Of a stretch of DNA of 64,000 nucleotides, positions 46,063 through 53,909 are shown in pieces. A program made the translations under genes and the position numbers. This stretch comes from Streptomyces sp. DvalAA-43 (GTDB lineage Bacteria > Actinomycetota > Actinomycetes > Streptomycetales > Streptomycetaceae), in assembly GCF_900091725.1 (NCBI RefSeq), contig NZ_FMBW01000001.1, forward strand, positions 62,001-126,000, written 5' to 3'. How positions within the stretch are numbered: position 1 is the first letter of the stretch; every line of letters begins with the position of its first letter. Below the pieces are notes generated by a model that was given only the letters and a program-made list of their open reading frames with translations, was not told the origin of the DNA and searched no databases.

Positions 46063-47106
46063 ATGGTCAACAGGCGTACGTTCAACAAGGCACTGGGCCT
46101 GGGCACCGGCACGGCCGCCGCCTCCCTGACGGGCCTGGCGGCCCCCTCGACCGCGTCCGCCGCCCCCGCGCGAAGCAGGACCGGGACACCGGCCGCACAC
46201 ACGCCCGTCGCCTCCCTGGAGCAGGTCAGGGCCGGCCTGTTGGACGTCGGTTACGCAGAGGCGGGCCCCGCCCACGGCCCCGTGGTCATCTGTCTGCACG
46301 GCTGGCCCTACGACATCCACAGCTTCGTCGACGTCGCTCCGCTGCTGGCGGCCCAGGGCTACCGCGTGATCGTCCCCCACCTCCGCGGCCACGGCACGAC
46401 GCGCTTCCGCTCGGCCCGCACCTTCCGCAACGCCCAGCAGTCGGCGGTCGCCCTCGACATCATCGCCCTGATGGATGCCCTCAAGATCGAAAGGGCGGTA
46501 CTCGCCGGATTCGACTGGGGCGCGCGAACCGCCGACATCATCGCGGCGCTCTGGCCGGAGCGCTGCAAGGCCCTGGTGTCGGTGGGCGGTTACCTCGTCA
46601 CGAACCTCGCGGCCAACCTGGAACCGCTGTCGCCCGCGGCCGAGCACGCCTGGTGGTACCAGTACTACTTCACCACGGAGCGGGGCCGACGGGCCATGGA
46701 GGACCCGGCCAAGCGGCACGACCTGAACAGGCTGGTCTGGGACACCGTCTCCCCGACCTGGGACTTCGACGACGCCACCTTCGAGCGCACGGCCGCCTCC
46801 TTCACGAACCCCGACTACGCCGACATCGTGATCCACAACTACCGCTGGCGGCTGAGCCTCGCCGACGGCGAGCGGCGTTACGACCGTTACGAGCGGCTGC
46901 TCGCCGCACGGCCGGTCATCGAGGTGCCCACCATCACCCTCGACGCCGAGCGCGACCCCTTCACCGCGCCGGGCGACGGATCGTCGTACCGCGACAGGTT
47001 CGCGGGCGCCTACGTCCACCGCACCCTGAAGGACATCGGCCACAACCTGCCGCAGGAGGCGCCCACCGCCTTCGCCCGAGCCGTCGTCGACGCCGACCGC
47101 CTCTGA
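46063..47106 (+). CDS. Tat-exported alpha/beta hydrolase (epoxide hydrolase-like)
   Basis: 347 residues. A twin-Arg signal (NRRTFNKALGLGTG) with a hydrophobic core and Ala-rich cleavage region near residue 34 directs folded export. The mature part is an alpha/beta hydrolase with HGW (79-81) and the nucleophile elbow GFDWGA, where Asp151 replaces Ser. This is characteristic of epoxide hydrolases and haloalkane dehalogenases. The acid/base His is likely in the KDIGHNL region near residue 328. The start ATG 46063 has GGAGGG upstream. The gene is flanked by two copies of the GTCACC-N9-GGTGAY palindrome and preceded by 12-bp repeats. The substrate is unknown, and an esterase activity is less likely because of the Asp nucleophile. 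Confidence 0.85.
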   Translation: MVNRRTFNKALGLGTGTAAASLTGLAAPSTASAAPARSRTGTPAAHTPVASLEQVRAGLLDVGYAEAGPAHGPVVICLHGWPYDIHSFVDVAPLLAAQGYRVIVPHLRGHGTTRFRSARTFRNAQQSAVALDIIALMDALKIERAVLAGFDWGARTADIIAALWPERCKALVSVGGYLVTNLAANLEPLSPAAEHAWWYQYYFTTERGRRAMEDPAKRHDLNRLVWDTVSPTWDFDDATFERTAASFTNPDYADIVIHNYRWRLSLADGERRYDRYERLLAARPVIEVPTITLDAERDPFTAPGDGSSYRDRFAGAYVHRTLKDIGHNLPQEAPTAFARAVVDADRL

Positions 47107-47146
47107 CGGAACGCACGACGCGTCCCGCCCGACGCCGCACAAGCAA

Positions 47147-47169
47147 CGTCACCGGCTTGACAGGTGATG
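47147..47169. promoter_or_regulatory. CGNR-type operator candidate, site 2
   Basis: CGTCACC (47147-47153), 9-base spacer containing TTGACA (47157-47162), GGTGATG (47163-47169). It lies upstream of the 91-aa gene and downstream of the hydrolase. TTGACA is a perfect -35 that a repressor would block. Confidence 0.6.
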
Positions 47170-47246
47170 CCAAGGGTGTGACGCTCATAGCAGCCCAGCG
47201 CTCCGGCGCGATCCGCAAGCGATGACCGATCGAGCGGAGGTCGACC

Positions 47247-47522
47247 GTGAACACCACGGGCACCAGGAACACCGCAGACGCAGTGGGCGCCGAGCACACG
47301 GCGAACAGCGTGAGCACCGCGAACGCGGCGAGCAGCGAGAACACCACGGACAGCGCCGCGGCGGCCCGGCACGAGCGGTTCGGGAAGCTGCCCGAGCGCG
47401 TCCCCTACCGGGACATGGTCGAGCTGAAGCCCGCCTCGCCGCGGGAGCCCGCAAGGGACACCTACGACCCGGAGGGCTCGTGGATGTCCTACTCCTGCCT
47501 GGCCGCCGACCTCGGTCTGTAG
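47247..47522 (+). CDS. Small conserved-looking protein, unknown function
   Basis: 91 residues. The first 40 are a Thr/Ala/Asn-rich, probably disordered segment. The last 50 contain RFGKLPERVPYRDMVELKP and SWMSYSCLAADLGL, which look conserved. GTG 47247 has GGAGG 6 bases upstream. I do not recognise a family. It lies between the Tat hydrolase and the ABC-F leader, downstream of palindrome site 2, and probably forms its own transcription unit. Confidence 0.65.
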   Translation: MNTTGTRNTADAVGAEHTANSVSTANAASSENTTDSAAAARHERFGKLPERVPYRDMVELKPASPREPARDTYDPEGSWMSYSCLAADLGL

Positions 47523-47616
47523 GATCCCGGGGGCTGTTAGGCTCGCGAGAACACCGATCGCGCAGCGTGCCGATCCGGCGTTCAGCGAGCCGATCCCGCG
47601 TTCGAGGAGACCAGAC

Positions 47617-47646
47617 ATGGTGGGTGACGACGACATCTCGGGGTGA
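47617..47646 (+). CDS. Upstream leader ORF, 9 codons
   Basis: ATG 47617 encodes MVGDDDISG and stops at 47644-47646. GAGGAGA at 47604-47610 is a strong ribosome site 6 bases upstream. The stop lies inside a 6-bp hairpin (47639-47653). Its position 127 bases before the ABC-F start and the following hairpins suggest a leader peptide that senses stalled ribosomes. No experimental evidence is visible. Confidence 0.5.
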   Translation: MVGDDDISG

Positions 47647-47700
47647 GACCCCGACCTGTCAGGCCACCGGCCGATGCCCAGGAGCATCGCCGTCGTGGCC
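47639..47700. promoter_or_regulatory. Structured leader of ABC-F gene
   Basis: Two structures: CGGGGT-GAG-ACCCCG at 47639-47653, and a nested hairpin with outer stem GGCCAC (47662-47667)/GTGGCC (47695-47700) and inner stem CGATGC (47672-47677)/GCATCG (47684-47689). This would be a plausible attenuator region together with the 9-codon ORF. A further CGGGCA/TGCCCG stem lies at 47728-47751. Confidence 0.5.
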
Positions 47701-47772
47701 GTTCAGTCGTCCCCTTCTTCCATGTCCCGGGCACCAGTCTCTGCCTGCCCGTATCGCATTCGAGGTCTCCCC

Positions 47773-49407
47773 ATGTCCGACGCCTCCGTCATCTGTTCCC
47801 AGCTGTCCTTCGCCTGGCCCGACGACACCCCGGTCTTCGAGAATCTGTCCTTCGCCCTGGGCGGCGGCCGGACGGGCCTGGTCGCGCCCAACGGCTCCGG
47901 CAAGAGCACCCTGCTCAAGCTGATCGCCGGCGAGCTGCGGCCCGGCACCGGGTCCGTGTCCGTGAGCGGCACCCTCGGCCATCTCCCGCAGGACCTCCCC
48001 CTGACCGGTGATCTCACGGTGGCCGAGGTCCTGGGCATCGACGCGGTGGTCCGGGCCCTGGACGCCGTGGAGTCCGGCGACGTGAGCGAGGAGCACTTCA
48101 CGGCCATCGGGGACGACTGGGACATCGAGGAACGCACCCGGGCCCAGCTGGACCGGCTCGGCCTCGTCGACCTCACCCTCGACCGGAGCCTGAGCACGCT
48201 CAGCGGCGGCCAGATCGTCTCGCTCGGCCTGGCGGCCCAGCTGCTGAAGCGGCCCGACGTACTGCTCCTCGACGAACCCACCAACAACCTCGACCTCGAC
48301 GCCCGGCACAAGCTCTACGACGTACTGGAGGACTTCGGCGGCTGCCTCCTGCTGGTCAGCCACGACCGGGCGCTGCTCGACCGCATGGAGCGCATCGCCG
48401 AACTCGAACGCGGCGAACTGCGTTTCCACGGAGGCAACTTCACCGCGTACGAAGAGGCCGTGCAGGCCGAACAAGAGGTCGCCGAGAAGAACATCCGCAA
48501 CGCCGAGCAGGAGTTGAAGCGGGAGAAGCGGGAGATGCAGCAGGCCCGCGAACGCGCCGAGCGCCGCGCGAGCAATGCCGCCCGCAACCTCAAGAGCGCG
48601 GGCCTGCCGCGCATCTTCGCCGGGAACATGAAGCGGGGCGCCCAGGAGTCCGCGGGCCGGTCGGGGCAGCTGCACGCCTCCCGCGTCGGCGAGGCCAGGG
48701 CCCGGCTGGACGAGGCGGGGCGCGCCCTGCGCGACGATCAGCGCCTCACCCTGGACCTGCCCGACACCGATGTGCCCGCCGGGCGCACACTCGTTCTCGG
48801 CGAACGCCTACAGGTCCGCCACGGCGGCCGGGCCCTGTTCGCCGAACCCGGCGTCGACCTCACCGTCCGGGGCCCCGAACGCATCGCGCTGACCGGCCCC
48901 AACGGTTCCGGCAAGACCACACTCCTGCGGCTGCTCAACGGCGGACTCGGCCTGGACGGCGGGCAGATCAAGCGGGCCGACGGCCGGATCGCCTACCTCT
49001 CGCAACGGCTGGACCTGCTGGACACGGACCGTACCGTCGCCGAGAACCTCACCGCGTTCGCGCCGCACCGGCCGGAGGCGGAGCGGATGAACCTGCTCGC
49101 CCGCTTCCTCTTCCGGGGCCCCCGGGCCCATCTCCCCGTCGGGGTGCTGTCCGGCGGCGAGCGGCTGCGCGCCACCCTGGCCTGTGTGCTGTGCGCCGAA
49201 CCGGCTCCGCAGCTGCTGCTCCTGGACGAGCCGACGAACAACCTCGACCTGGTCGGCACGGGCCAGCTGGAGAGCGCGCTGGGCTCGTACCGGGGAGCAT
49301 TCGTGGTGGTCAGCCACGACGAGCGTTTTCTCGCCCGGATCGGCGTGGACCGGTGGCTGCGGCTGGCCGACGGCGGGCTGACGGAGACGGGGGCGCCGGA
49401 GGTGTGA
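47773..49407 (+). CDS. ABC-F ribosome-protection-type ATPase
   Basis: 544 residues, two ATPase domains without membrane helices. Walker A motifs are APNGSGKS (Lys44) and GPNGSGKT. Signatures are LSGGQ and LSGGE, and each domain has LLLDEPTNNLD. The inter-domain linker forms a charged coiled coil (AEQEVAEKNIRNAEQELK...), as in antibiotic-resistance ABC-F proteins that enter the ribosomal E site and dislodge drugs; others are translation factors. The start ATG 47773 has GAGGT 7 bases upstream, and the frame extends upstream but overlaps the structured leader. A second ABC-F gene follows 82 bases after the stop. Drug specificity is unknown. Confidence 0.9.
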   Translation: MSDASVICSQLSFAWPDDTPVFENLSFALGGGRTGLVAPNGSGKSTLLKLIAGELRPGTGSVSVSGTLGHLPQDLPLTGDLTVAEVLGIDAVVRALDAVESGDVSEEHFTAIGDDWDIEERTRAQLDRLGLVDLTLDRSLSTLSGGQIVSLGLAAQLLKRPDVLLLDEPTNNLDLDARHKLYDVLEDFGGCLLLVSHDRALLDRMERIAELERGELRFHGGNFTAYEEAVQAEQEVAEKNIRNAEQELKREKREMQQARERAERRASNAARNLKSAGLPRIFAGNMKRGAQESAGRSGQLHASRVGEARARLDEAGRALRDDQRLTLDLPDTDVPAGRTLVLGERLQVRHGGRALFAEPGVDLTVRGPERIALTGPNGSGKTTLLRLLNGGLGLDGGQIKRADGRIAYLSQRLDLLDTDRTVAENLTAFAPHRPEAERMNLLARFLFRGPRAHLPVGVLSGGERLRATLACVLCAEPAPQLLLLDEPTNNLDLVGTGQLESALGSYRGAFVVVSHDERFLARIGVDRWLRLADGGLTETGAPEV

Positions 49408-49489
49408 GCCGCCGATGTGCCGACCGGGCCCGCGCCCGAGGTGGTCACCACCCGGCGGGCCGCACACCGATCACATCAGGTGGACCACC

Positions 49490-51145
49490 ATGTCTCGACC
49501 CGCCCTGCTCGCCCACGACGTCGTCCGCACCCTGGGGACCGAGCGGATCCTCGACGGCGTCTCCCTCACCGCCTCCCCCGGCCACCGCATCGGGCTGATC
49601 GGGGAGAACGGCGTCGGCAAGTCGACGCTGCTGCGGCTGCTCGCCGGAGTGGACCAACCCGATGCCGGGACCGTCACGCGCCCGGCCGATCTGGGCTTCC
49701 TGCACCAGGAGCTGCCGTTCGACGGCGCGTCGACGATCGCCGACGTGCTGGACGAGGCGCTGCGCGAGGCCCGCGACGACCTGGCCGAGCTCGAACGCCT
49801 CACCGAGCGGCTCGCCCACTTCCCGCAGGACTCCCCCGGTTACGCCGAGCTGCTCGACACATACGGCCGACGGCTCGAAGAGGCCCAGGAGCGGGAGGTC
49901 TGGGACGCGGACCGGCGTGCCGCGATCGTCCTCGACGGGCTCGGCCTCGGCGCGTTCCGGCACGACCGGGAGCTCGGCTCCCTCTCCGGCGGGCAGCGCG
50001 GTCGCCTGGCGCTGGCCGCCCTGCTGGTCCGGCGCCCCTCGGCCCTGCTGCTGGACGAGCCGACCAACCACCTCGACGACAGCGCCGCCGCCTTCCTGGA
50101 GGAGCAGGTGCGCGGCCTGCCCGGGGCCGTCGTGATGGCCAGCCACGACCGGGCCTTTCTCGACGCCGTGTGCACGGATCTGATCGATCTCGACCCGGCC
50201 GTGGACGGTCCGGTCCGCTACGGCGGCGACTACAGCGCCTACCTGGCCGAGAAGCGTGCCGAGCGGGAACGCTGGGAACGGCGGTACGCCGAGGAGCAGG
50301 AGGAGCTGGCGGCACTGCGTCGATCGGCCGGTGTGACCGCGCACCGCGTGGCGCCCGACCGGGGGCCGCGGGACAACGAGAAGATGGGGTACGGCCACCG
50401 GGGCGGCCGGGTGCAGAGCCAGATCTCCCGGCGGGTGCGCAACGCCACCCGCAGGCTGGACGGGCTGGAGCGCAGCCGGGTCGGCCGGCCGCCGCAGCCG
50501 CTGCGTTTCCACGGCACCGCGCTCGCCGTCACCGCGCCCGGCGGAGAGCCGGCGAAGGACGCGCTCGTCTCGCTGCGCGAGGTACGGGTGCCGGGCCGGC
50601 TGACCGTCGCGCACCTGGACGTGCCGGTGACCGAGCGTCTCCTCGTCACCGGAGGCAATGGCGCGGGCAAGTCGACACTGCTGTCCGTGCTCGCCGGGCG
50701 GCTCGCGGCCGAGGGCGACGTACGGCGGCGGCCGGGGCTGACGGTGGGCCTGCTCGCCCAGGACACCGTGTTCGCCCGGCCCGACCGGACCGGGCGGGAG
50801 ACCTACGCGCACGCGCTCGGCGCCGAACGGGCGGAGGCGGTCCCGCTGGGCTCGCTGGGTCTCCTGCACGAGGCGGATCTGGACAAGCCGGTCGGCCGGC
50901 TGTCGGTCGGTCAGCGCCGTCGGCTCGCGCTGGCGCTCCTGGTGGCGCGTCCGCCCGAACTGCTGCTGCTCGACGAGCCCACGAACCACCTCTCCCCACG
51001 GCTGTGCGACGAACTGGAGGCGGCGCTGGGCACCGGGCCCGGCGCGATCGTCCTGGCCAGCCACGACCGCTGGCTGCGCAGACGCTGGCAGGGCCGCGAG
51101 ATCCGGCTGCACTTGAGCCGGGGGCACACGGGCGAACCTTGCTGA
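49490..51145 (+). CDS. Second ABC-F ATPase
   Basis: 551 residues, again a tandem ATPase with no membrane segment. Walker A GENGVGKST (Lys44) and GGNGAGKST are present; signatures are LSGGQRGRLAL and a degenerate LSVGQRRRLAL. The first Walker B is LLLDEPTNHLD and the second LLLDEPTNHLS, with the last Asp changed to Ser. The linker (EKRAERERWERRYAEEQEELAAL) is charged and helical, and a basic segment (RRVRNATRRLDGLERSR) precedes the second domain. This is similar to macrolide/lincosamide-type ABC-F resistance proteins of producers. The start ATG 49490 has AGGTGG 6 bases upstream. It is probably co-transcribed with the first ABC-F gene. Confidence 0.88.
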   Translation: MSRPALLAHDVVRTLGTERILDGVSLTASPGHRIGLIGENGVGKSTLLRLLAGVDQPDAGTVTRPADLGFLHQELPFDGASTIADVLDEALREARDDLAELERLTERLAHFPQDSPGYAELLDTYGRRLEEAQEREVWDADRRAAIVLDGLGLGAFRHDRELGSLSGGQRGRLALAALLVRRPSALLLDEPTNHLDDSAAAFLEEQVRGLPGAVVMASHDRAFLDAVCTDLIDLDPAVDGPVRYGGDYSAYLAEKRAERERWERRYAEEQEELAALRRSAGVTAHRVAPDRGPRDNEKMGYGHRGGRVQSQISRRVRNATRRLDGLERSRVGRPPQPLRFHGTALAVTAPGGEPAKDALVSLREVRVPGRLTVAHLDVPVTERLLVTGGNGAGKSTLLSVLAGRLAAEGDVRRRPGLTVGLLAQDTVFARPDRTGRETYAHALGAERAEAVPLGSLGLLHEADLDKPVGRLSVGQRRRLALALLVARPPELLLLDEPTNHLSPRLCDELEAALGTGPGAIVLASHDRWLRRRWQGREIRLHLSRGHTGEPC

Positions 51146-51173
51146 CCCGATAGTCACCTGCCAGAATGGTGAT
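51139..51173. promoter_or_regulatory. Promoter and operator (site 3) of the CGNR gene
   Basis: TTGCTG (51139-51144), 17-base spacer, CAGAAT (51162-51167): a promoter that would start RNA at about 51174, the GTG start codon, giving a leaderless message. GTCACC (51153-51158)-N9-GGTGAT (51168-51173) overlaps it and is the third copy of the palindrome. Confidence 0.6.
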
Positions 51174-51743
51174 GTGAATCTGGACCATGTCTTCGTATGC
51201 GGCAACCCGGCGCTCGACTTCGCCGCGACGCTCCGGGCACGTCGCTCGGTGCGGTTCGACATGTTCGTGACGCCGGAGCGGCTGCGGGCGTGGTACCTGG
51301 AATCCGGCATCGTCGACGCGGTCTTCCCCGGCGACCAGGCCGACGTCGACCGCGCGAAGGCCGTACGGGAGGCCATCTACCGACTGGTCACGGCCCGTCG
51401 GCTCGGTGAGGAGTACGCCGACGAGGCGCTGGAGGTGCTGAACGGCGCGGCGCGCAGGCCGCCCGCGGCACCCCAGCTCACCAGGTCGGGGCGCTGGACG
51501 CGGGCGACGCCGGACGAAGCCCTGTCCACCGTGGCGCGCCAGGCGGTCGAGCTGCTGAGCGGGCCGGACGTACCCCTGCTCAAGGAGTGCGGCAACCCCG
51601 AGTGCACCCGCGTCTACATCGACCGCTCCCGGGGCATGCGGCGGCAATGGTGCGGCATGGAGTCCTGCGGCAACAAGATCAAGGCGGCCGCCTACCGCGC
51701 ACGCAAGAAGAGCGGGCACCCCGCGGCCGCCGCCGCTCAGTAG
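51174..51743 (+). CDS. CGNR zinc-finger regulator (ABATE domain)
   Basis: 189 residues. The N-terminal part (about 1-120) fits the ABATE stress-sensing domain seen ahead of CGNR zinc fingers (DHVFVCGNPALDFAATL). The C-terminal zinc finger has CGNPECTRVYIDRSRG with Cys139 and later WCGMESCGNKIKAAAYRAR, giving a Cys4-type site and a basic DNA-binding end. The start GTG 51174 is immediately after palindrome site 3 and has no ribosome site, so it is probably leaderless and self-repressed. It likely controls the two other palindrome-carrying promoters at 45907 and 47147. A TetR-type regulator gene faces it 19 bases downstream. Confidence 0.85.
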   Translation: MNLDHVFVCGNPALDFAATLRARRSVRFDMFVTPERLRAWYLESGIVDAVFPGDQADVDRAKAVREAIYRLVTARRLGEEYADEALEVLNGAARRPPAAPQLTRSGRWTRATPDEALSTVARQAVELLSGPDVPLLKECGNPECTRVYIDRSRGMRRQWCGMESCGNKIKAAAYRARKKSGHPAAAAAQ

Positions 51744-51762
51744 GAGCGGGGCCGGGGCTCCG

Positions 51763-52392
51763 TCATGCCGCCGGAGACGGCTGCCGGGTCCCCCCGGCCT
51801 CGACCATGGTGAGGCGCGCCGCCACGAGCGTCGGCAGCAGCAGCCGCCAGAACCGAGTGACCGTCGAGGCCGCGAGCCACGTCGGGTCCCGGACCCCGAG
51901 CACCTCGAAACCCACGGTCGCGGCCACCACGGCGGTCGCCGCGTCCTGGACCGCCGTACCCCGGCGCAGTTCGCCCTCGGCCTCGGCCTGCCGCAGCGTC
52001 TCCTCGACCCAGCACCGCCAGCGCTGCCGCAGGTCCGTCCGGGGCGGGCGGGACGTCTCGCCACCCAGCGCGAAGCCGACCCGCAGCACCACGTCGTCGT
52101 GCAGCGCGTCGGCGAGCGCATGGGTGACGTCGACGAGGAGTTGGACACGGCTCGTCCCGAGCGGCGGGGCGCCGTTCGTCACGGCCAGCAGCCTGGTCAG
52201 CGCCGTCTCCTCGACGACGTCCACCAGGACGGCCTTGGTGGAGAAGTGAAAGTGCAGCGCCCCGTTGCTCACCCCCGCCCGCGAACTGATCGCGGTGAGC
52301 GAGGCCGTCGAGAAACCGTCCCGGTCGAAGATCTCGGCCGCGGACCGGATCAGGGTTTCACGCGTACGCGCCGCACGCTCCTGCTTGACCAT
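51763..52392 (-). CDS. ScbR-like TetR regulator (gamma-butyrolactone receptor homologue)
   Basis: 209 residues. It begins MVKQERAARTRETLIRSAAE, the start pattern of the gamma-butyrolactone receptor subfamily, followed by the TetR helix-turn-helix (TASLTAISSRAGVSNGALHF) and a helical ligand domain. ATG 52392 has GGAG 6 bases upstream. A GTG 15 bases earlier is less good. The promoter, 62-79 bases upstream, carries an 18-bp ARE (52454-52471). As this is the more divergent of the two receptor-like proteins here, it may be a true receptor or a pseudoreceptor that senses an antibiotic. The sequence does not decide this. Confidence 0.85.
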   Translation of the reverse strand: MVKQERAARTRETLIRSAAEIFDRDGFSTASLTAISSRAGVSNGALHFHFSTKAVLVDVVEETALTRLLAVTNGAPPLGTSRVQLLVDVTHALADALHDDVVLRVGFALGGETSRPPRTDLRQRWRCWVEETLRQAEAEGELRRGTAVQDAATAVVAATVGFEVLGVRDPTWLAASTVTRFWRLLLPTLVAARLTMVEAGGTRQPSPAA

Positions 52393-52453
52393 CAACTGCT
52401 CCGTCACTGCCAGGGGTTGCCGTGATTATCGAAGGACAGACGGTGACTATAAC

Positions 52454-52471
52454 AAACCGTACGTGCGGTTT
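52454..52471. promoter_or_regulatory. ARE 1 (butyrolactone receptor box)
   Basis: AAACCGTACGTGCGGTTT, 18 bp, one mismatched base pair from perfect symmetry. It has the AAAC-N10-GTTT form. It lies 62-79 bases upstream of the ScbR-like gene start at 52392. Confidence 0.75.
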
Positions 52472-52718
52472 CTAAGGCGGTCTCCGACCCCTTCGCCGAA
52501 CGGCATTGTTTTCCGGTCCACCCGCCAGAACGCAGCGAGCACACCGCGAGTCACCCACCCAAGGACAACTTGTGTCACTCTCGGACCATGTCGGACCAGA
52601 ATCGGACGCCGGCTCGGCACCAGAACACGCCGAACCGGGCTCATTTCCAGGAACAGACAGAGCGGAATGAACCCCTCCGCCGTTTTGGGGCGACAAGGAT
52701 CCAGAGGCACTAGAAATT

Positions 52719-52736
52719 AAACCGGTTGGTATGTAT
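52719..52736. promoter_or_regulatory. ARE 2, upstream of the afsA homologue
   Basis: AAACCGGTTGGTATGTAT; on the other strand this is ATAC-N10-GTTT. GAAA/TTTC flanks extend the symmetry. Located 60-78 bases before ATG 52797. Confidence 0.7.
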
Positions 52737-52796
52737 TTTCGGGCCCAGGAATAGCCCATTCCTGAACACATCTCTCGCGCCAGCCCAGGGGAGCCA

Positions 52797-53819
52797 ATGT
52801 CTGCGCGCACGTTTCAGGTCGAACCACCAGTGTTCGACAGAGAAATGACAAGAGGCACCAGAGCCTCCACGATCAAACCCGGTGGGTTCTACCCCACCAC
52901 TCTGACCACCACCGTGCCCAAGGAGCTCGTACACCGCTCCGCCGTCGCGGAGGTCCTGCTCACCGACTGGGAGCGGGTGGACGACACCCATTTCGTCATA
53001 TCCGCCCAATGGCCACGCGGCCACAGCTTCTTCGTCCCGGTCGCGGACGGCTACCACGATCCGCTCATGGGCTGCGAGACCATCCGTCAGATCGGCATCC
53101 TGCTGGGACACGCGGAGTTCGGGGTGCCCTTCGGCCACCAGTTCCTCGTCTGGGACCTCGACATCACCGTATGCCCGGAGCACCTGCGGATGGGGTACGA
53201 GCCCGCCGCGCTCAGCATCGATGTCGAATGCACGGAGATCAACCGGCGTGGCAGAAACCTTTCGGGACTGCGCTTCGAGGCCGTCTTCCACCGCGACGGG
53301 AACGTCGTCGCGACCGGGGGCGGCTCCTACTCCTGCATGGCCCCGGCGGTCTACCGCCGGGTGCGCGGCGAGCACCTGCCCGGCGGCAACCGGTACCAGC
53401 TGCCGCTGATCAGCCCGGCGGCCCCGCAGAGCGTCGGGCGCATGTCACCCATGGACGTCGTGCTCTCCCCCACGAACGAACCGAACCGCTGGCAGCTGCG
53501 GGTGGACACACGCCACCCCGTGCTGTTCGAGCACGCGGTCGACCACGTGCCGGGCATGGTACTGATCGAAGCCGCCCGTCAGGCCACGGCAGCGGCCCTC
53601 GGCCGGTCCTCCTACCTCCCGCTCGGCGTCGCCAACGAGTTCAAGCGGTACGTCGAGCTGGACACCCCGTGCGTGATCGAGGCGTCCCTGCTGCCCGGCA
53701 CGGGCACCGGGGACGAGCAGAGCGTCCTGGTGACCGCCCATCAGGACGGTGAGCCCGTCTTCGGCGCCACGGTGACGGCCGGGTCGCACGGCATGCCGCC
53801 GCTGACGAACGGCGGCTGA
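52797..53819 (+). CDS. afsA: AfsA-type gamma-butyrolactone synthase
   Basis: 340 residues with two AfsA (hot-dog type) repeats: the first around VHRSAVAEVLLTDW (about residues 45-170), the second around VLFEHAVDHVPGMVLIEA (about 240-330). AfsA/ScbA proteins condense a beta-ketoacyl-ACP with dihydroxyacetone phosphate, the first committed step of gamma-butyrolactone signal synthesis. The length of 301-340 residues fits the family. The ribosome site CAGGGGAG is directly before ATG 52797. An ARE in the promoter suggests repression by the receptor. The gene ends in a convergent terminator with the reductase gene. The exact butyrolactone is unknown; the symbol reflects the family. Confidence 0.92.
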   Translation: MSARTFQVEPPVFDREMTRGTRASTIKPGGFYPTTLTTTVPKELVHRSAVAEVLLTDWERVDDTHFVISAQWPRGHSFFVPVADGYHDPLMGCETIRQIGILLGHAEFGVPFGHQFLVWDLDITVCPEHLRMGYEPAALSIDVECTEINRRGRNLSGLRFEAVFHRDGNVVATGGGSYSCMAPAVYRRVRGEHLPGGNRYQLPLISPAAPQSVGRMSPMDVVLSPTNEPNRWQLRVDTRHPVLFEHAVDHVPGMVLIEAARQATAAALGRSSYLPLGVANEFKRYVELDTPCVIEASLLPGTGTGDEQSVLVTAHQDGEPVFGATVTAGSHGMPPLTNGG

Positions 53820-53848
53820 CATGCCGAACACCGGCTTACCCCTGACGG

Positions 53849-53879
53849 GCGGCGGCTGCCCCCACCGGGCAGCCGCCGC
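53849..53879. terminator. Bidirectional terminator, afsA / NmrA-like
   Basis: Perfect 13-bp stem GCGGCGGCTGCCC (53849-53861) with 53867-53879, 5-base loop, between the two convergent genes. Confidence 0.75.
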
Positions 53880-53909
53880 ACCCCGGCCCACACCGGTGCC
53901 GGAAGGCAC

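Larger units (their letters stand above)
52393..52796. other. Divergent promoter region, scbR-like / afsA-like
   Basis: 404 bases with two AREs, at 52454-52471 and 52719-52736. Between them are three TCGGAC elements around 52595-52625 in irregular spacing and no protein-like ORF. TATAAC at 52448-52453 could be part of a -10 toward the TetR gene. Confidence 0.6.

Noticed and set aside
45924..47225. HRSVHRPVHR-type ORF over the 12-bp repeats
   Set aside because: The His/Arg repeat comes from the 12-bp tandem repeats being read in one frame, and the frame overlaps the real hydrolase gene in the wrong phase.
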